This document shows positions 53,181 through 64,000 of a DNA stretch of 64,000 bases, piece by piece (the first letter of the stretch is position 1; every line of letters starts with the position of its first letter). The stretch is from Trichuris trichiura (taxonomy: Eukaryota > Nematoda > Enoplea > Trichinellida > Trichuridae): NCBI GenBank assembly GCA_037903355.1, contig JBAJFE010000005.1:2232001-2296000 (forward strand), read 5' to 3'. Position numbers and translations under genes: made by a program. Below the pieces are notes generated by a model. The model saw nothing but the letters and a program-made list of their open reading frames with translations. It was not told the origin of the DNA and did not search any database.

Positions 53181-54276
53181 GATTTCAAGATGGCCCACAA
53201 TGGCAGGAACGAGTCATTGCAGCTGTGGCAAGCAGTAATAATTTTACTAATACAACGGCAATACGGGTTTTTACAAACGAGACGGTTGGAAGAATGGCGG
53301 GTAAGTTTCTTTTCTGTTACCATGTACTTTTTAACCGAATAACAATACATTTGTAAATAACAATGGCCATAAGCTTTTAATATATCGGTTAGCATCGTCT
53401 TTGAAGGGTTCCGGTTTTGATTTTCATTTCTCAAGTCTCGGTTTGATCCCTCTGCGCGCAGTTGACTCCTTGACGAATGAATGTACTGTTTTTGCCTTGT
53501 GCGTATCGATATTTGACGTGTAAGGTGAAGCGGTTTAATACCGCGTTTTTCAAGCGCGATAATACTAAAAGTGTTGCTTCTTTTGACAGGGTAAACAGTC
53601 AATCTTGTTTTACCGTTTTAGCATAGACTGAAGTTCCGCAGTTCGATAAACCATTAAGCGAAAACTGGCTGTTCCTCCTTAAAAAAAACAGAACATGAGA
53701 ATAATGGAAATATTTATGAAAGAGCGACTCATCCAAATAAATGCCACCAACGATAAGTTGACCTTCAACATAAGATCATTTCTCTTCCGGCGAATCGATT
53801 TCATCATCTTCTTGGTTGCATACGATATAGATAACTATTAGAATGCAGATGATGCCGAAGTTTAAAACACAGAATTCCACAGAAAATGTTGGCAACATAA
53901 GGATGACCTTGAGACCTTGAGACGAAAAGCTTTAGCACTTTTGTAGTGATTACGAAGCTCCTATTGTGCCAGATGACGTTTTAGATATTTTACAGTTCCT
54001 GTCAGCATCTGCGTCGCATTTCACCATTTTAAAGGTGTTACAAGTACTTTACGACGATGCAGAGTAGCCTAGTAAATTAACGCAAGGAAAAGTTCGTTTC
54101 GTCCTCCAACCTAAATAATACTAGCGTTTCGTTTTAACAATTTTTTCTTAGTAGTAAAAATTCGATCTTCTCTCTTAGCTGATCAACGGGCATTATGTAG
54201 ATCTGCCGGTCATCCTGTTCTGCCCTTACCTAAGCGAAAGCCTAAATATAAGGCTTATGTTTTGGCACAGGCTTAA
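53181..54276 (+). CDS. unidentified spliced gene, 3' portion
   Basis: Two exons, 53181-53300 and 54179-54276 (stop TAA), have strong splice signals (GAATTAG acceptor, GGGTAAGT donor, TCTCTTAG acceptor) and matching phase. They encode about 72 C-terminal residues with the words P-Q-W-Q-E-R-V-I-A-A-V, R-V-F-T-N-E-T-V-G-R-M-A and L-P-K-R-K-P-K-Y-K-A-Y. The peptide is compact and ends basic, like a small mitochondrial or RNA-associated protein, but I do not recognise it. The exon at 53181 needs one base from an upstream exon that I could not locate. Confidence 0.4.
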
Positions 54277-55622
54277 ATAAGAGTGGAAAAAGATGACCAG
54301 AATGCTTGTCAGTAAGCGCAGAACTGCACGGGCGTATGCTTGTCAGGAAGGAACCTGCATTTTTCATACGATAGGGCGGCAAGCGCCAGAATCTTTGAGA
54401 CTTTTTAAGTTTCACGCTCGTTTTAATATTAATATTAGCCTTTGGGCTCACTGAAGTCCCTTTTAGACTTTCAGGCATTTCTACGGTATGTGTTTGTGCA
54501 TTAATTCTTTCGAGCTTTTCCGCATTTGATTTTCGTCGCTTTTACATAGGCAAAACATTCTTTATTATTAAAGGCAAATATCCTGAGCTTTCGGGGCCGG
54601 GTCAGGTCCCATCTTCAGCGTGTTACGGGCCGTGACCGAGTCCCCGTGTCATACTGAAGGCGGCACGCGATCCACTTTTCAAAACTTCGGATATTTGTCT
54701 TTAGTAGTAAAAACGACTTTTTCATTACGAAAGCAGGCCGTTGGACAATACTACATTTTTTAAATATTTTTAAAATTTGTTTTTGAAGTTGTTTCCATAG
54801 TTTTGCTACAAAAGAAAGGGTGTCAATAGTTACGAGTGAAAAAGAGCCCATCTTTGCGGCTTTCTTTCCAGCAAAACTAATTTGCAAGGTGGAAATGATT
54901 ATTTTAAAGCAAAGTGTGGTGCTTTTTGTTCCATTAGTTATGAATCGCACGCGCGGTTGGCAGTTTGATTGTTAAACAATTTGAATGAAAACTTTTTCAT
55001 GCTTTTCAAAGGCGGGACCTTCCCGATTGTATCGAAGTAGCGTTAACTACAATGAACTTTATTTACGCTATTCGCTGGCTGGTTGGCAGAAGTATAAATC
55101 ATGTTTTATTGTTGAACCTAGTTTTCATTTGGCGTTGGGCCCAAAAGTTATTAACATAAGCTACAGGGTTGCAATCTTTTGCTATACTTCTAATTATCAG
55201 CCCACTGTCGTCCCAGCCTTGCTGAGCTAAGCGAGAAAAAAGTCTTCGGGTGAGAGAATGTATAGGTCGTTTCGCTTAGAAGTTGAGATGACCGCTAACA
55301 ATCTTGGACACCGGCATTCCTTGACTGCGCTCCATTGCTTCGCGCGAGCAGCAGCTGTCGTTAGATCAACGTGCCAGCTTGCTGTTGCTTGGCCAAAGCG
55401 TTCACTTTCCAGTTCTAAATTTAATTTGCAAGCAAGCATTTCAAAACACTGTCACGTGATGATGACATCGAACGGCTAAGTCGACTGGTCGCCCTGTGCA
55501 GCTTTCGCTTGCAAACACTAAAGGATGATGTTGGTGCTTGGTCATCATCGTACATGCGTATGCTTGTTTCCTTAGCAAAATTTCATTAGAGATCTCCTCA
55601 AAGTTCATCCCCTACTATTGCA
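54277..55622. other. intergenic region
   Basis: Contains the ribozyme-like motif at 54575-54640. A minus-strand frame at 54615-54950 is AT-rich and not recognised. Confidence 0.4.
54575..54640 (-). ncRNA. hammerhead-ribozyme-like motif (tentative)
   Basis: On the minus strand the core words CTGAAGA (54618-54612) and CGAAA (54593-54589) occur in the right order. They are separated by 18 bases that can fold as GGG-A-CC / GG-CCC. Minimal hammerheads of this kind are known from Penelope-like retroelements. The third stem after CGAAA is very weak, so activity is doubtful. Confidence 0.3.
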
Positions 55623-56915
55623 ATGGCCGCGCATATAGACGTACTGAGCGAAGATGTACTATGCCGGATTTTTGAACAACTGCCGTTTGAGGATTGGCTA
55701 TCCTGCTCGGCGGCATGTCGCAGATGGAATATTCTTTTCAATAAATTTCTTTGGCCGACGGTCACTTGTTTGGATTTGAAAAGTCACTTTAGGCAAGCAG
55801 TCTTGCAGGACTGTTCTCAACTTGACGCCTTGTTGATGAGAAGAGTACTGAGACGAAGCGGATGTCACGTGAAAGCGATATCTGCGAAAATGATTTCGGC
55901 CGCCAGAAGAAGCAGACGATGTTTCACAGCTCGAATAGAGATGACAAAACTTGTACTGACCGATATGGCTTTAATGTGCAGCAATTTGACCGTACTTTAT
56001 TTGTCCGGCTTCGTATTTAGATCGTTCGACTGTTTCAGCTGTTTGCGTTTACTGCCGACTTGCTTGACCAGCATCTCATTGCAGTGGTGCCGTCTAGACC
56101 ATTACGGTCCATCGGTTGTTTCCGTTGATTCCTTGTTCAAAGATATTATGCTCAGATACGACAAGTTGGAATATTTGAGCGTTCGAGGCAGTTGTTACGG
56201 GTGTTGGTTGATGACTGAAAATGCTTTCGGCAAGTGCGTGCCTGCAAGCATGAAAGGACTCGATTTGGCGGAAAATTTTACAGCCAAAATTCGGCACCTT
56301 CGATGGGTATGCATGGCTCCCATGCTGGTGGAATTGCATTTGGAACGGGCTTCAATAAACAATGATGATTTGGAACTTTTGGTGAATTCTTGCCCTTTGT
56401 TGAATGCGTTGACCATAGCGTACTCGTCTGGCGTGAGAAATTTCACTCCCCTTTCTCGGCTGGCTTGGTTGCGTAGGTTAGCCTTAAATGGCAACAGAGA
56501 TCATTTCCTCGACGACGCATTGAATGCTATTTGCCAAAAATGTGTATACCTTGAAGCTCTTTCGTTGGAAAGTTGCAGCAGTTTGTCCGAAGAAGGATTA
56601 ATGGTATTGGCTAGCGTACGAGGGCTACGAGAGCTTAATGTGACCAGCGTCCAGTCGTTCACTGATAGCTGCCTGGAAGCAATCTGCCGCAATTGTGCAT
56701 TGTTGACTAATTTGAATATAAAATACTGTCAACGACTGACCGCAGTTGGACTAAGCTGTTTGATACTGCTGAAGAAGCTTTCTATTCTTGGGGTCAGCGG
56801 TCTTAAGCAGTTCGATCGTACTCTGATGGTCGCTCTGTTTAACAACAATCGGTTGTGCCGTTTAGAAGCGGAAAATTGCCCAAATGTTTCTTCAATCGAC
56901 ATTCGACTGACGTAG
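55623..56915 (+). CDS. F-box and leucine-rich-repeat protein
   Basis: A single open frame of 430 residues. Residues 5-45 form an F-box (L-S-E-D-V-L-C-R-I-F-E-Q-L-P followed by W-L-S-C-S-A-A-C-R-R-W), which binds SKP1 in SCF ubiquitin ligases. Residues from about 100 to 425 contain irregular leucine-rich repeats of the AMN1/Skp2 type (for example L-E-A-L-S-L-E-S-C-S-S-L-S-E-E-G-L and L-T-N-L-N-I-K-Y-C-Q-R-L-T). These would recognise a substrate. It has no intron, unlike almost all neighbours, which suggests a retrogene or simple intron loss. The ATG at 55623 directly precedes the F-box and is the natural start. Orthology within the FBXL group is not resolved. Confidence 0.85.
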   Translation: MAAHIDVLSEDVLCRIFEQLPFEDWLSCSAACRRWNILFNKFLWPTVTCLDLKSHFRQAVLQDCSQLDALLMRRVLRRSGCHVKAISAKMISAARRSRRCFTARIEMTKLVLTDMALMCSNLTVLYLSGFVFRSFDCFSCLRLLPTCLTSISLQWCRLDHYGPSVVSVDSLFKDIMLRYDKLEYLSVRGSCYGCWLMTENAFGKCVPASMKGLDLAENFTAKIRHLRWVCMAPMLVELHLERASINNDDLELLVNSCPLLNALTIAYSSGVRNFTPLSRLAWLRRLALNGNRDHFLDDALNAICQKCVYLEALSLESCSSLSEEGLMVLASVRGLRELNVTSVQSFTDSCLEAICRNCALLTNLNIKYCQRLTAVGLSCLILLKKLSILGVSGLKQFDRTLMVALFNNNRLCRLEAENCPNVSSIDIRLT

Positions 56916-57510
56916 CAACGTTACTGTACACAGGAGCAAAAAATGGGTCTCTACAAAAGTGTACACTTACTTTTTGTCCCGATTAGCTTACGCGCATCTA
57001 TTCTAGACAGTGTTTTCAAAAGCTGACGGGTAATGCTGAATATGTGGTTGAAATAGTTTAAATTCTTTTAGCCATTTTTCGCTTTATGCCCTTTTTTGTA
57101 CACGATCTCGGCAAGTGAACGCTGATAGCTTTGGAATCCAGCATTTCTTGGATTATTTACTGTTCGGGCTAAGGTGCTTTTATAACTTGAAGTTGTTTAT
57201 TTTCTTTGTCCCTTTGGCGTGTAGGCTGCAAATTTGGATACCGTTCTTATTCAACTTTAAGCGCGCTCTGTTTAGACCAAATTTTCGATGGAGAAGCCGC
57301 GATGATTGTAGTAAAGATTATGCGGTCGTGGAAAAATTTCGTTTAAAATTCAGGACTGAAATTCCCGCCCAATTGACCTTTGTTGCTTTCTGCTTCGGAA
57401 GATATCAAAATGAATAGGAATGCATCTAACCTTAAAATCAGCAAGACGACTTTTCACTTTTTCCCCTTTTGAAATTCAATCATACGCTAAGTAGAGTCTG
57501 ATTAAGTTGG

Positions 57511-57748
57511 GGTCAAAATCTCAAATAGGTTGAAAATACAGTTGGAAGTTTGGCTTTGTGGCAGTTGTGCATTCGCATCTTCTAGATAAGTAATGTATTT
57601 GAGTAGAGGCGTTATTATTAGCGATCTAAAAATTGGGACCAATATAATAATGCTTTTACTCAAATATATTCCTTATCTGGAAGATGCCTATGTATAATTG
57701 CCACAATAAACGTTACAGTGTATTTCTGACCTGTTCAAGATTTTGACC
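57511..57748. mobile_element. MITE copy 1 with long terminal inverted repeats
   Basis: Starts GGTCAAAATC and ends GATTTTGACC. The two halves (each about 110 bases) are diverged reverse complements around an AT-rich centre near 57632. It is the same family as the element at 62178-62405. No transposase is encoded. Confidence 0.85.
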
Positions 57749-59279
57749 GCCGCCGAGCCTTATTGACGTTGAATTTGTATATACCATTTTGAATGCAACT
57801 ATTGACTACAAAAGGTAAAAAATGAGCAGTTATGTTTTTTATTGCAGCTACTTAATACTTCCTTGGTTTCTTCTACTTTTCGGTGCATTGCATTGTTTTC
57901 TCATTTGCATTTTCTGGGCCCATTTTCTTGCTTTATTTCTTCTCTTTGACAGTACTTTGTATTATTAATACAGCGTTTTACGCTTTGAAAGGCGCAGTGA
58001 GTTCTAGTTCAACCAGTTTGCTACTTTGTTCAACGATAAAGATATTGCGGGTTTTGCCAATTAAGGTAGAAAGCTTTGAGTTGCACTAAGAATGCGTTGT
58101 TTTGATTAAAGTGAAACAAATTTAAAATTGCTACGAATTTCGACAGCTACTGTGCGCATTTGGTTATTTCCGAGTCTATCGATTCCCCAATGAGCGTAAA
58201 AGCAGCAAAATGGGGCAGTTTGGTAAAGGCGCGGATCAGAGCAGTGGTACATGACCTTTACTAATACATATTTCGCGGAAACAAGTCAGCCCAAAACAGC
58301 TTTAAAAACCAAGTGCAGTAAGCGTTAGTCCCATCTAACTAGCCGGACGTAAGCGTACAAGGCAAAATAGGTGCTTTTATTGTCGGTTGTAGAAAATTTG
58401 AATATCAATAAACTAAAACAATAAATTTAAAAAAACTCTGAACTTAGCGTGTCCAAATACGTAAATATATTTTAGCTATAACAAGTAACATTTTCACCTG
58501 CTTGCTTTCAATTGTTGCGAACGTACGTTGATCAAGTTTTTTTCTGTTAGTAACAAGTTTAAAATTTTTTAAATCCCTCTCTAAGGTCGCTTTACAGACT
58601 TAAGCCGCGGGATCATCGTTCCAACATAGTTTGCTAACAAATAGTTTTTTAACGCCTGATCAGCTGTTGTTCAAGCTGCTTTACAACCGCGCGAAGTTGA
58701 CGTGCAAAGGTACAACTTTGCCAGCTTACTGTTCTTCTAAGTTTTCTTTGCTTCCAGCAGGAGACCGGACTAACCCGATGTCCCACTTTAAATATTTTTT
58801 TATGACGTGTACCTAATAATGTTTTCCTTAGCAAAATTAGCATTTCTAAACTGACAGGACGGTTAACTATTCTTGAAGACCACTTATTTTCTGTAGAAAA
58901 TAAACATACAGCTTTGCGCGAGTTTTCGAGCTCAAACATACTAAACCACGCTTGGCGATTTTATTTACTTTTAAGAATGGCTGAAGATTCGGGATTCGGC
59001 TGTTACCGTCGCCAACGTTGCAATCCAAGCGCTGGAGTATTGGTTAGCTTAATCCCGAAAAGTCTCCATCATTTTTACCAATAAATAAAATGGATCAAAA
59101 GTGATTCAACGTGTCTGAAAGCGAAAGCGGTTAGTAAATTGTTCACGCATACGCAGGTCATAGAAAATACCTATTTTTGATGACTCTCAAGCAAATGTCT
59201 CTGTTCGAGAACTTCAAGTCCGTTAATAAATTTGTTTTATGAAATTTATTTAGAGACTATCTCGCGTAACAAAATAGTA

Positions 59280-59345
59280 AATATACAGCGGAGCTTTCGG
59301 CTCCTTTCTGGACTCGTCTTCACAGAGGAAAACAACGTGCTTTCG
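59280..59345 (-). other. degenerate hammerhead-like motif
   Basis: On the minus strand GTGAAGA is followed 16 bases later by CGAAAGCTCCGC. It is related in layout to the motif at 54.6 kb, but the first core base is G instead of C. A perfect small stem AGC-TCC-GCT follows. Probably a dead copy of the same retroelement feature. Confidence 0.3.
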
Positions 59346-60287
59346 AATTGTTTATCTAATTTCAACAGCAGCGCTCTCATACGTTACTAATAGATCCAAG
59401 TAGACTTTTGCTGTTCGCGCGTGAAGCTGAGTGGACAGTTCGCCGAAGGTTGGACGAACTACACCTCGCTAAGGTCCTTATCGTAAAAGGATAGTATCCC
59501 ATCCAAAAAGACGATTAATACATTATATTAATTCGAAAACGAAGAAGCACTAGTACTTTTACATCCTCGTGCTTACAACTTACTTTGTACAGTCTTAACG
59601 CGTTACTGAGAGGGCTTAGCTACTTTTTAGGCGCTGAAGTTTGTTAAGGCCTACTTAATTGAAACGTTGTAGAAAGAAAGGAGAAAAACTGATGTACTAC
59701 ATCTACTCGAAGAACGAATTGTGGCGGTTATGTGAGAAGGCGGTTGGCATTTCAATGCAACTCTCTTTTGCGATGGGACATTTCGGCTCTTCTACAGAGT
59801 GGCTCAATTCGAAGTGAAGAGCTGAGGTGTAAATAAAAATTTGCTCTTCAGAAAGGCTAGTCGTCCCAGTTCAGTGTCGGCAAGTACCGTTCAACGTTTT
59901 CTTCGGCACGATCTTGCGCTGACTTATCTCGCCCAGCGTTTGGCGGCTGGCAGCAAGATTTCAATTTCTATTCAACGCTTCGTTTGCCGATCGTGTGGTC
60001 ATCCGGTTTTCGGCGAAACTGATCTTCGCAACTAGCAGACTTTGTTGCCATGTTTACCAAGATATGGAGGACCAGCTTGACAAGAAGGCGGCCAGTTCTG
60101 AAGGGCTTTGCGCCAATGGGCATCCCTTACAAGCAACTCGACTTGAGTGACCCACGTGCACTGCACTGGCCAGGCCAACTTAGAGCAGAAACGAGCAGCG
60201 GTAAAATGACTTTCTGGATCAGCAAAGCGTCGACTGCATAAAGTTGCACCAGTTAGCAACCAGGCAACGCATTCTGCTTTCGAATGA

Positions 60288-63200
60288 ATGACAGTGAAAC
60301 GAGCATACTCTGGGCGCTATGTTAGACGGGTGCTACAATATCTGGCGTTGCTTATTTTCTTCAAATATCCCGCGTCCCGTACAGCTCCTGCGCCCTATGT
60401 TGTCGATCGCCAACGAAGCGAATCGGTGACGCCTCCATGGAGCTACGCCTCCCGCCGTCCCCAAGGTAAGCGCGCAGTGTTTTGTAGGAAGAAAAACACT
60501 CTTATTCTTTGCTTGACGATGGCTTAAAAGTAAACAGTTTCACGCAGCTTAAGGCTATTGCGTGTTTTTGCAGCAATCTTTCTAACGCCCTATGATTTCG
60601 ACCTCGCCCAGCGTGTTCCAGGTAACGAGTCCGTCTTACTATTGGGAATGATTACTTTTTTCCCCCATTTTAGTTGGACAGCCAACCAAGGAAGGTCTTC
60701 TTGCCATGCAGAGCCCATGCAAGTGTTATTTTCCCGCCTCGTGCTATCAGCAGGACAAATTTTAGCACTTTTCGAAGGTGATATCTCCGGCTTCCACTGG
60801 GACGAAGTCCATCCGATAGCTGACACATATCAAGTTGCTAATGACCCATTTTCGCATCCGGTAAAACTGTATTCTTGAAACTCTTTAGCGAGTGTTAGTT
60901 GTTTGCTATATTTAAGCACCATACAGCCGTTAATTTGGACACCTTTCCTGACAAGCTATGGAACCATGGTCGGGTGCCGTACGTGCTTGATGTGACGTTA
61001 GTCGAAAGTGAACGAGTAGCGTTGGCGCAGGCATTCTCCGAGTACGGTCGAAAGACGTGCATCCATTTTGTTCCCAAGTCAAGACAGGACAAAGACTACA
61101 TTCTAATCAAAAGAAATAAACGCCTCGGGTGAGTTAGCAGCATCAATAGCTGGCCAAATGTAAGCCAAGTGTCTGCTACCTTCTTTAAAGATGCTCCTCG
61201 TTCGTTGGTCGCGCTGGTGGCAACCAAACGGTTTCTCTTGAAGTGGGCAAATGCTTCAGCAAGGGCATAATTGCGCACGAGCTTATGCACGTGCTCGGCT
61301 TCTTCCATGAGCACAGTCGAACCGATCGGGACAAGTTTGTTCGCATAATCGATCACAACATTATTCCAGGTAGAAAAACAGGGTCGGTCGGTCAGCTTTG
61401 TAATCATTGTACGCGGTTAGGCATGCTGAAGAATTTTGAAAAGTATTCCAACAACGTGCTGGACACGCTGCGTATGCCCTACGACTACGGGTCCGTGATG
61501 CATTACCATAAGTTGGCTTTTTCCCGTAACGGTCGCGCCACCATATTGCCGGTTAAACCAAAAGCGGTTATTGGTCAACGTTTCCAGCTAAGCGTGGTGG
61601 ACACGGCAAAAATCAACAAGCTTTATGGGTGCTTCCGTAACGCGACCGCTGCTACCAATTCGAAGCGTACGTTGGTCATTTGCCAAATTATTAATAATAA
61701 CATTCCCGCTCTTTATTAGCGGAGGTAATGAAATGCGCTGACTTGCATGATCATTGCAAGCTGTGGGCCGACTTGGGTCACTGTAAGTGGAGCGAAAAAT
61801 ACATGAAAAGTCATTGTCGTTTCGCCTGCGGCCTTTGTCCGCAAGGTAAGTTAGCGACTTCGGAAGTTAAGCATTTACGAGAGCATGAGCTGAGTATAGC
61901 CTACAATCAGTAATAGCAAATCTATGCAGTAACAGTAATCCACCATCATGTACCATCATGTGAGCACTTGTCTGCCCATTTCGTGTTTCGTAGAACGTTT
62001 CGGAACTTTGTCAAAGGCTGTGAAAAGCACTGCCTTGCCAAAAACACAACATTAGCATTATCCGTTTGTTCCTCTTAGCTTAGGCTGTTGGTTAAAATTC
62101 AAATTCAAAATTCAGCCAATGGACGATAACCCTAAAAGCGTCCGCGCTTTTTAATCATTATTAAACAGATTATAGGCGGTCAAAATCCTGAATAGGTCGA
62201 AAATAAGCTGTGAAGTTTGGCGTTGTAGCATTTATGCTTTAACATTTTCTAGGTAAGGGATGTATTTGAGCAGAGGCGTTATTATTACTGGTCTAGACCA
62301 GTAATGTGCTGCTCAAGTACATCCCTTACCTAGAAGATGCCAATGCTAAATGCCACAACCGCAAACTTCACAGCGTACTTTCGACCCTAACCTATTTTTA
62401 AAAATACGTAGCTCAGAATAGCATACCAACGAAACGGGGGGTACAATCGTTTTTTCGCGTATAACAAGTGCAGGCGTATGCGCTAGTTTGGATGAAGTTT
62501 CTTCTGCTCGCAATTTACCAAAAATTCCGCCAATGTGAGTGGAATATTCCTTGTTCACTCAGCTTCCGCATACCATCAGTCCATCATAGCAAGCGAAACG
62601 ATCAGAATTTGCGATAGCAGTCAAATGCTATTCGGCAACTTCATGTCAGTGCAAAGGCTGCTGCGCTTATGCAAAAGAGCTGTACCTGATTTTTACTTCC
62701 CGTTTGCATATAGCAATTCGTAGGCGGCAACGGCTAACATATTTTAAAGATGAAGTACTCCTGCCAGCGTGGGTCGTACAGCATTTTATATACGAGCATT
62801 CTGCGTGGCTGGGAAAGCAGCAACTGGCTGCAACTCTGACAAGCTCATTATGCACGTTAAATGTAGGGACTATGTCGGCGCTCAGTGCTCTGCTAGAGAT
62901 CATAAAGCTCGTGGCTGATGAATCACCACTGAGTTAATGTCTTTTCGTCTGAGTAAGCAATGAATTGCTCATAGGAACCTATTCGTTTATCTTTTTAGTA
63001 AACAGAGTATTTATGAAGATTATTACGTTCTATGGAACCGACAAACTCGACTTAAGTAGCTATTTTCATGCTTTTTATTTAATATCTCCAGAATGGCCTA
63101 CGTAGAGAGAGAGCAATAGTTCAGCTTCAAGATATTACAATGAATATTTGCATAATGGCGAATAATTGCTCTGAATTGGACACTGCAAGAAAAGGAAAAG

Positions 63201-63749
63201 TTGTAATAATTTTTCGAATATATCTTTTAAAAAAAGTTGAAGAATTGATTCTGCTTATCGTAGGAAGTTCGCGCTTCATTGCTGCCCGTAATGAGCGTGA
63301 GTGCAAATGCGTAATCGGACTTTTCTCATAGACGATACTTACGCAGCGACATCGAGCCGGGCCGATTAGTACGCGTCATCAATGAAGGATGAGCGAACAA
63401 TTGCGTATCCGCTGCGTCCAGTAGAGCTATTCATCTCTTTTTTCTAATTTTCAAAGCGCGAGTTTTTCACCGTCCGACTTTCTTAAATTCGGAATAACGA
63501 GAACTTTTCGAACAGCCTCTTAAACGTTGTCTGTTGCAATGGTTAAAAAAAGCGAAAAGGTTTGAGCTTCGATGAGCAATCGTCATTTTCTCCTTTTCAG
63601 GATCGACGTCGGTGAAACGAGGTCAAGATGAATGCAAAGACCGCAATTTGTTTTGCCCTTATTGGGCAATGATTGGCGAATGCAAGAATGAGCAAAAGTT
63701 TATGAAAGCCTATTGCAGCAGATCGTGCAACTTATGCGTGCTCAAGTAA
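60288..63749 (+). CDS. astacin metalloprotease with two ShK domains (nematode NAS type)
   Basis: Eight exons: 60288-60465, 60574-60621, 60766-60833, 60917-61128, 61191-61369, 61421-61666, 61720-61845, 63601-63749 (stop TAA). In-phase protein of about 401 residues. A hydrophobic segment (about 16-26) after a basic start fits a secretion signal. The propeptide has the F-E-G-D switch motif near residue 78. The astacin domain (about 100-305) has the zinc site [12 protein letters not shown] (His198, Glu199, His202, His208) and the Met-turn S-V-M-H-Y (Met255, Tyr257). Two six-cysteine ShK domains follow at about 313-352 and 360-400. The enzyme would be secreted and cleave matrix or cuticle proteins. 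The 1.75-kb last intron separates the ShK domains and contains a MITE. The joints of exons 2 and 3 are less certain. Confidence 0.92.
62178..62405. mobile_element. MITE copy 2 in the astacin intron
   Basis: Begins GGTCAAAATC like copy 1 and shares the blocks GAAGTTTGGC, TTCTAGGTAAGGGATGTA and AGAGGCGTTATTATTA. Its halves are reverse complements around a perfect centre, GGTCTAGACC (62291-62300). The right end has decayed, so 62405 is approximate. Confidence 0.85.
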
Positions 63750-64000
63750 ACATCAAACCGACCTGAGGATTGATCAGGTCGCGATTGTCGCGTTTTAAAA
63801 AAAATAAGGCTTCTTTATTTATTAGTTTTTTTTCGTATTTCAAAGAGGTTTACCTTCGCGGTAGCGACGAAATAGCCGACTTGGCGCGGGTAATACAAGC
63901 GACCTTGCGAAAGTTGGTTTTTTCATGTTTTTACATAAGCACACAGCATACTCGCGTCTTCCTTTTGAACAATGGTTCCGTTGTATCCGGTATACTATGC
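63750..64000. other. 3' flank of the astacin gene
   Basis: Presumed 3'UTR and downstream DNA. No feature recognised before the window ends. Confidence 0.5.

Larger units (their letters stand above)
56916..60287. other. intergenic region with repeats
   Basis: Holds the MITE at 57511-57748 and the degenerate ribozyme-like motif at 59280-59345. The 59840-60260 stretch has overlapping open frames on both strands, one with a C-R-S-C-G-H motif, but nothing I can assign. Confidence 0.4.

Noticed and set aside
59841..60260. Possible zinc-binding exon with a C-R-S-C-G-H motif on the plus strand
   Set aside because: The frame breaks soon after the motif, the continuation fits no CULT or zinc-ribbon pattern, and the splice signals are poor.

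Overview
The window reads as nuclear DNA from a nematode. It holds a cuticular collagen with an N-terminal membrane anchor and a furin-like RSKR site, an astacin metalloprotease with two ShK domains, and genes cut by many short (about 45-60 bp) GT-AG introns. The gene set (a Pumilio with the canonical base code, a BAP1/Calypso-type deubiquitinase, a PRDM13-like zinc-finger protein) would suit an early-branching (Dorylaimia/clade I) nematode, but that placement is inference. Gene models were built by hand: exons were joined only where splice dinucleotides, reading phase and family similarity agreed.

Layout. 1.8-7.2 kb (+): Pumilio, 13 exons. 7.2-11 kb: microsatellites, a perfect 50-bp palindrome and a truncated reticulon copy. 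11.0-12.8 kb (-): reticulon. 12.8-17.1 kb: no recognised gene, one large fold-back element. 17.1-19.2 kb (+): secreted, probably GPI-anchored Ly6/uPAR-like protein. 19.8-24.3 kb (-): SR-protein kinase (SRPK), 12 exons. 26.6-27.3 kb (-): protein phosphatase inhibitor 2. 28.9-30.5 kb (+): GDP-fucose transporter. 31.3-34.0 kb (+): SPF45/RBM17 splicing factor. 34.2-36.9 kb (+): BAP1/UCH deubiquitinase, with a probable nested antisense gene in its largest intron. 37.5-38.3 kb (-): EF-hand protein. 41.5-44.5 kb (+): class IIb histone deacetylase with an intact first domain and a degenerate second one. 47.1-47.7 kb (+): PRDM13-like zinc-finger exon. 49.7-51.4 kb (-): cuticle collagen. 53.2-54.3 kb (+): unidentified spliced gene, 3' part. 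55.6-56.9 kb (+): intronless F-box/LRR protein. 60.3-63.7 kb (+): astacin with ShK domains.

These are mostly unrelated housekeeping and regulatory genes on both strands with no sign of operons. SRPK and SPF45/RBM17 both act in splicing. The collagen and the astacin both belong to cuticle or extracellular-matrix biology but are about 9 kb apart. Repeats are mostly inverted-repeat (MITE or fold-back) elements in introns and intergenic DNA. No rRNA, convincing tRNA or CRISPR array was seen. No wholly new system was found. The most unusual items are the deacetylase with a decayed second domain and an HDAC10-type gatekeeper, the BAP1-like enzyme with a nested antisense gene, the half-deleted reticulon duplicate, and several near-perfect hairpin elements.
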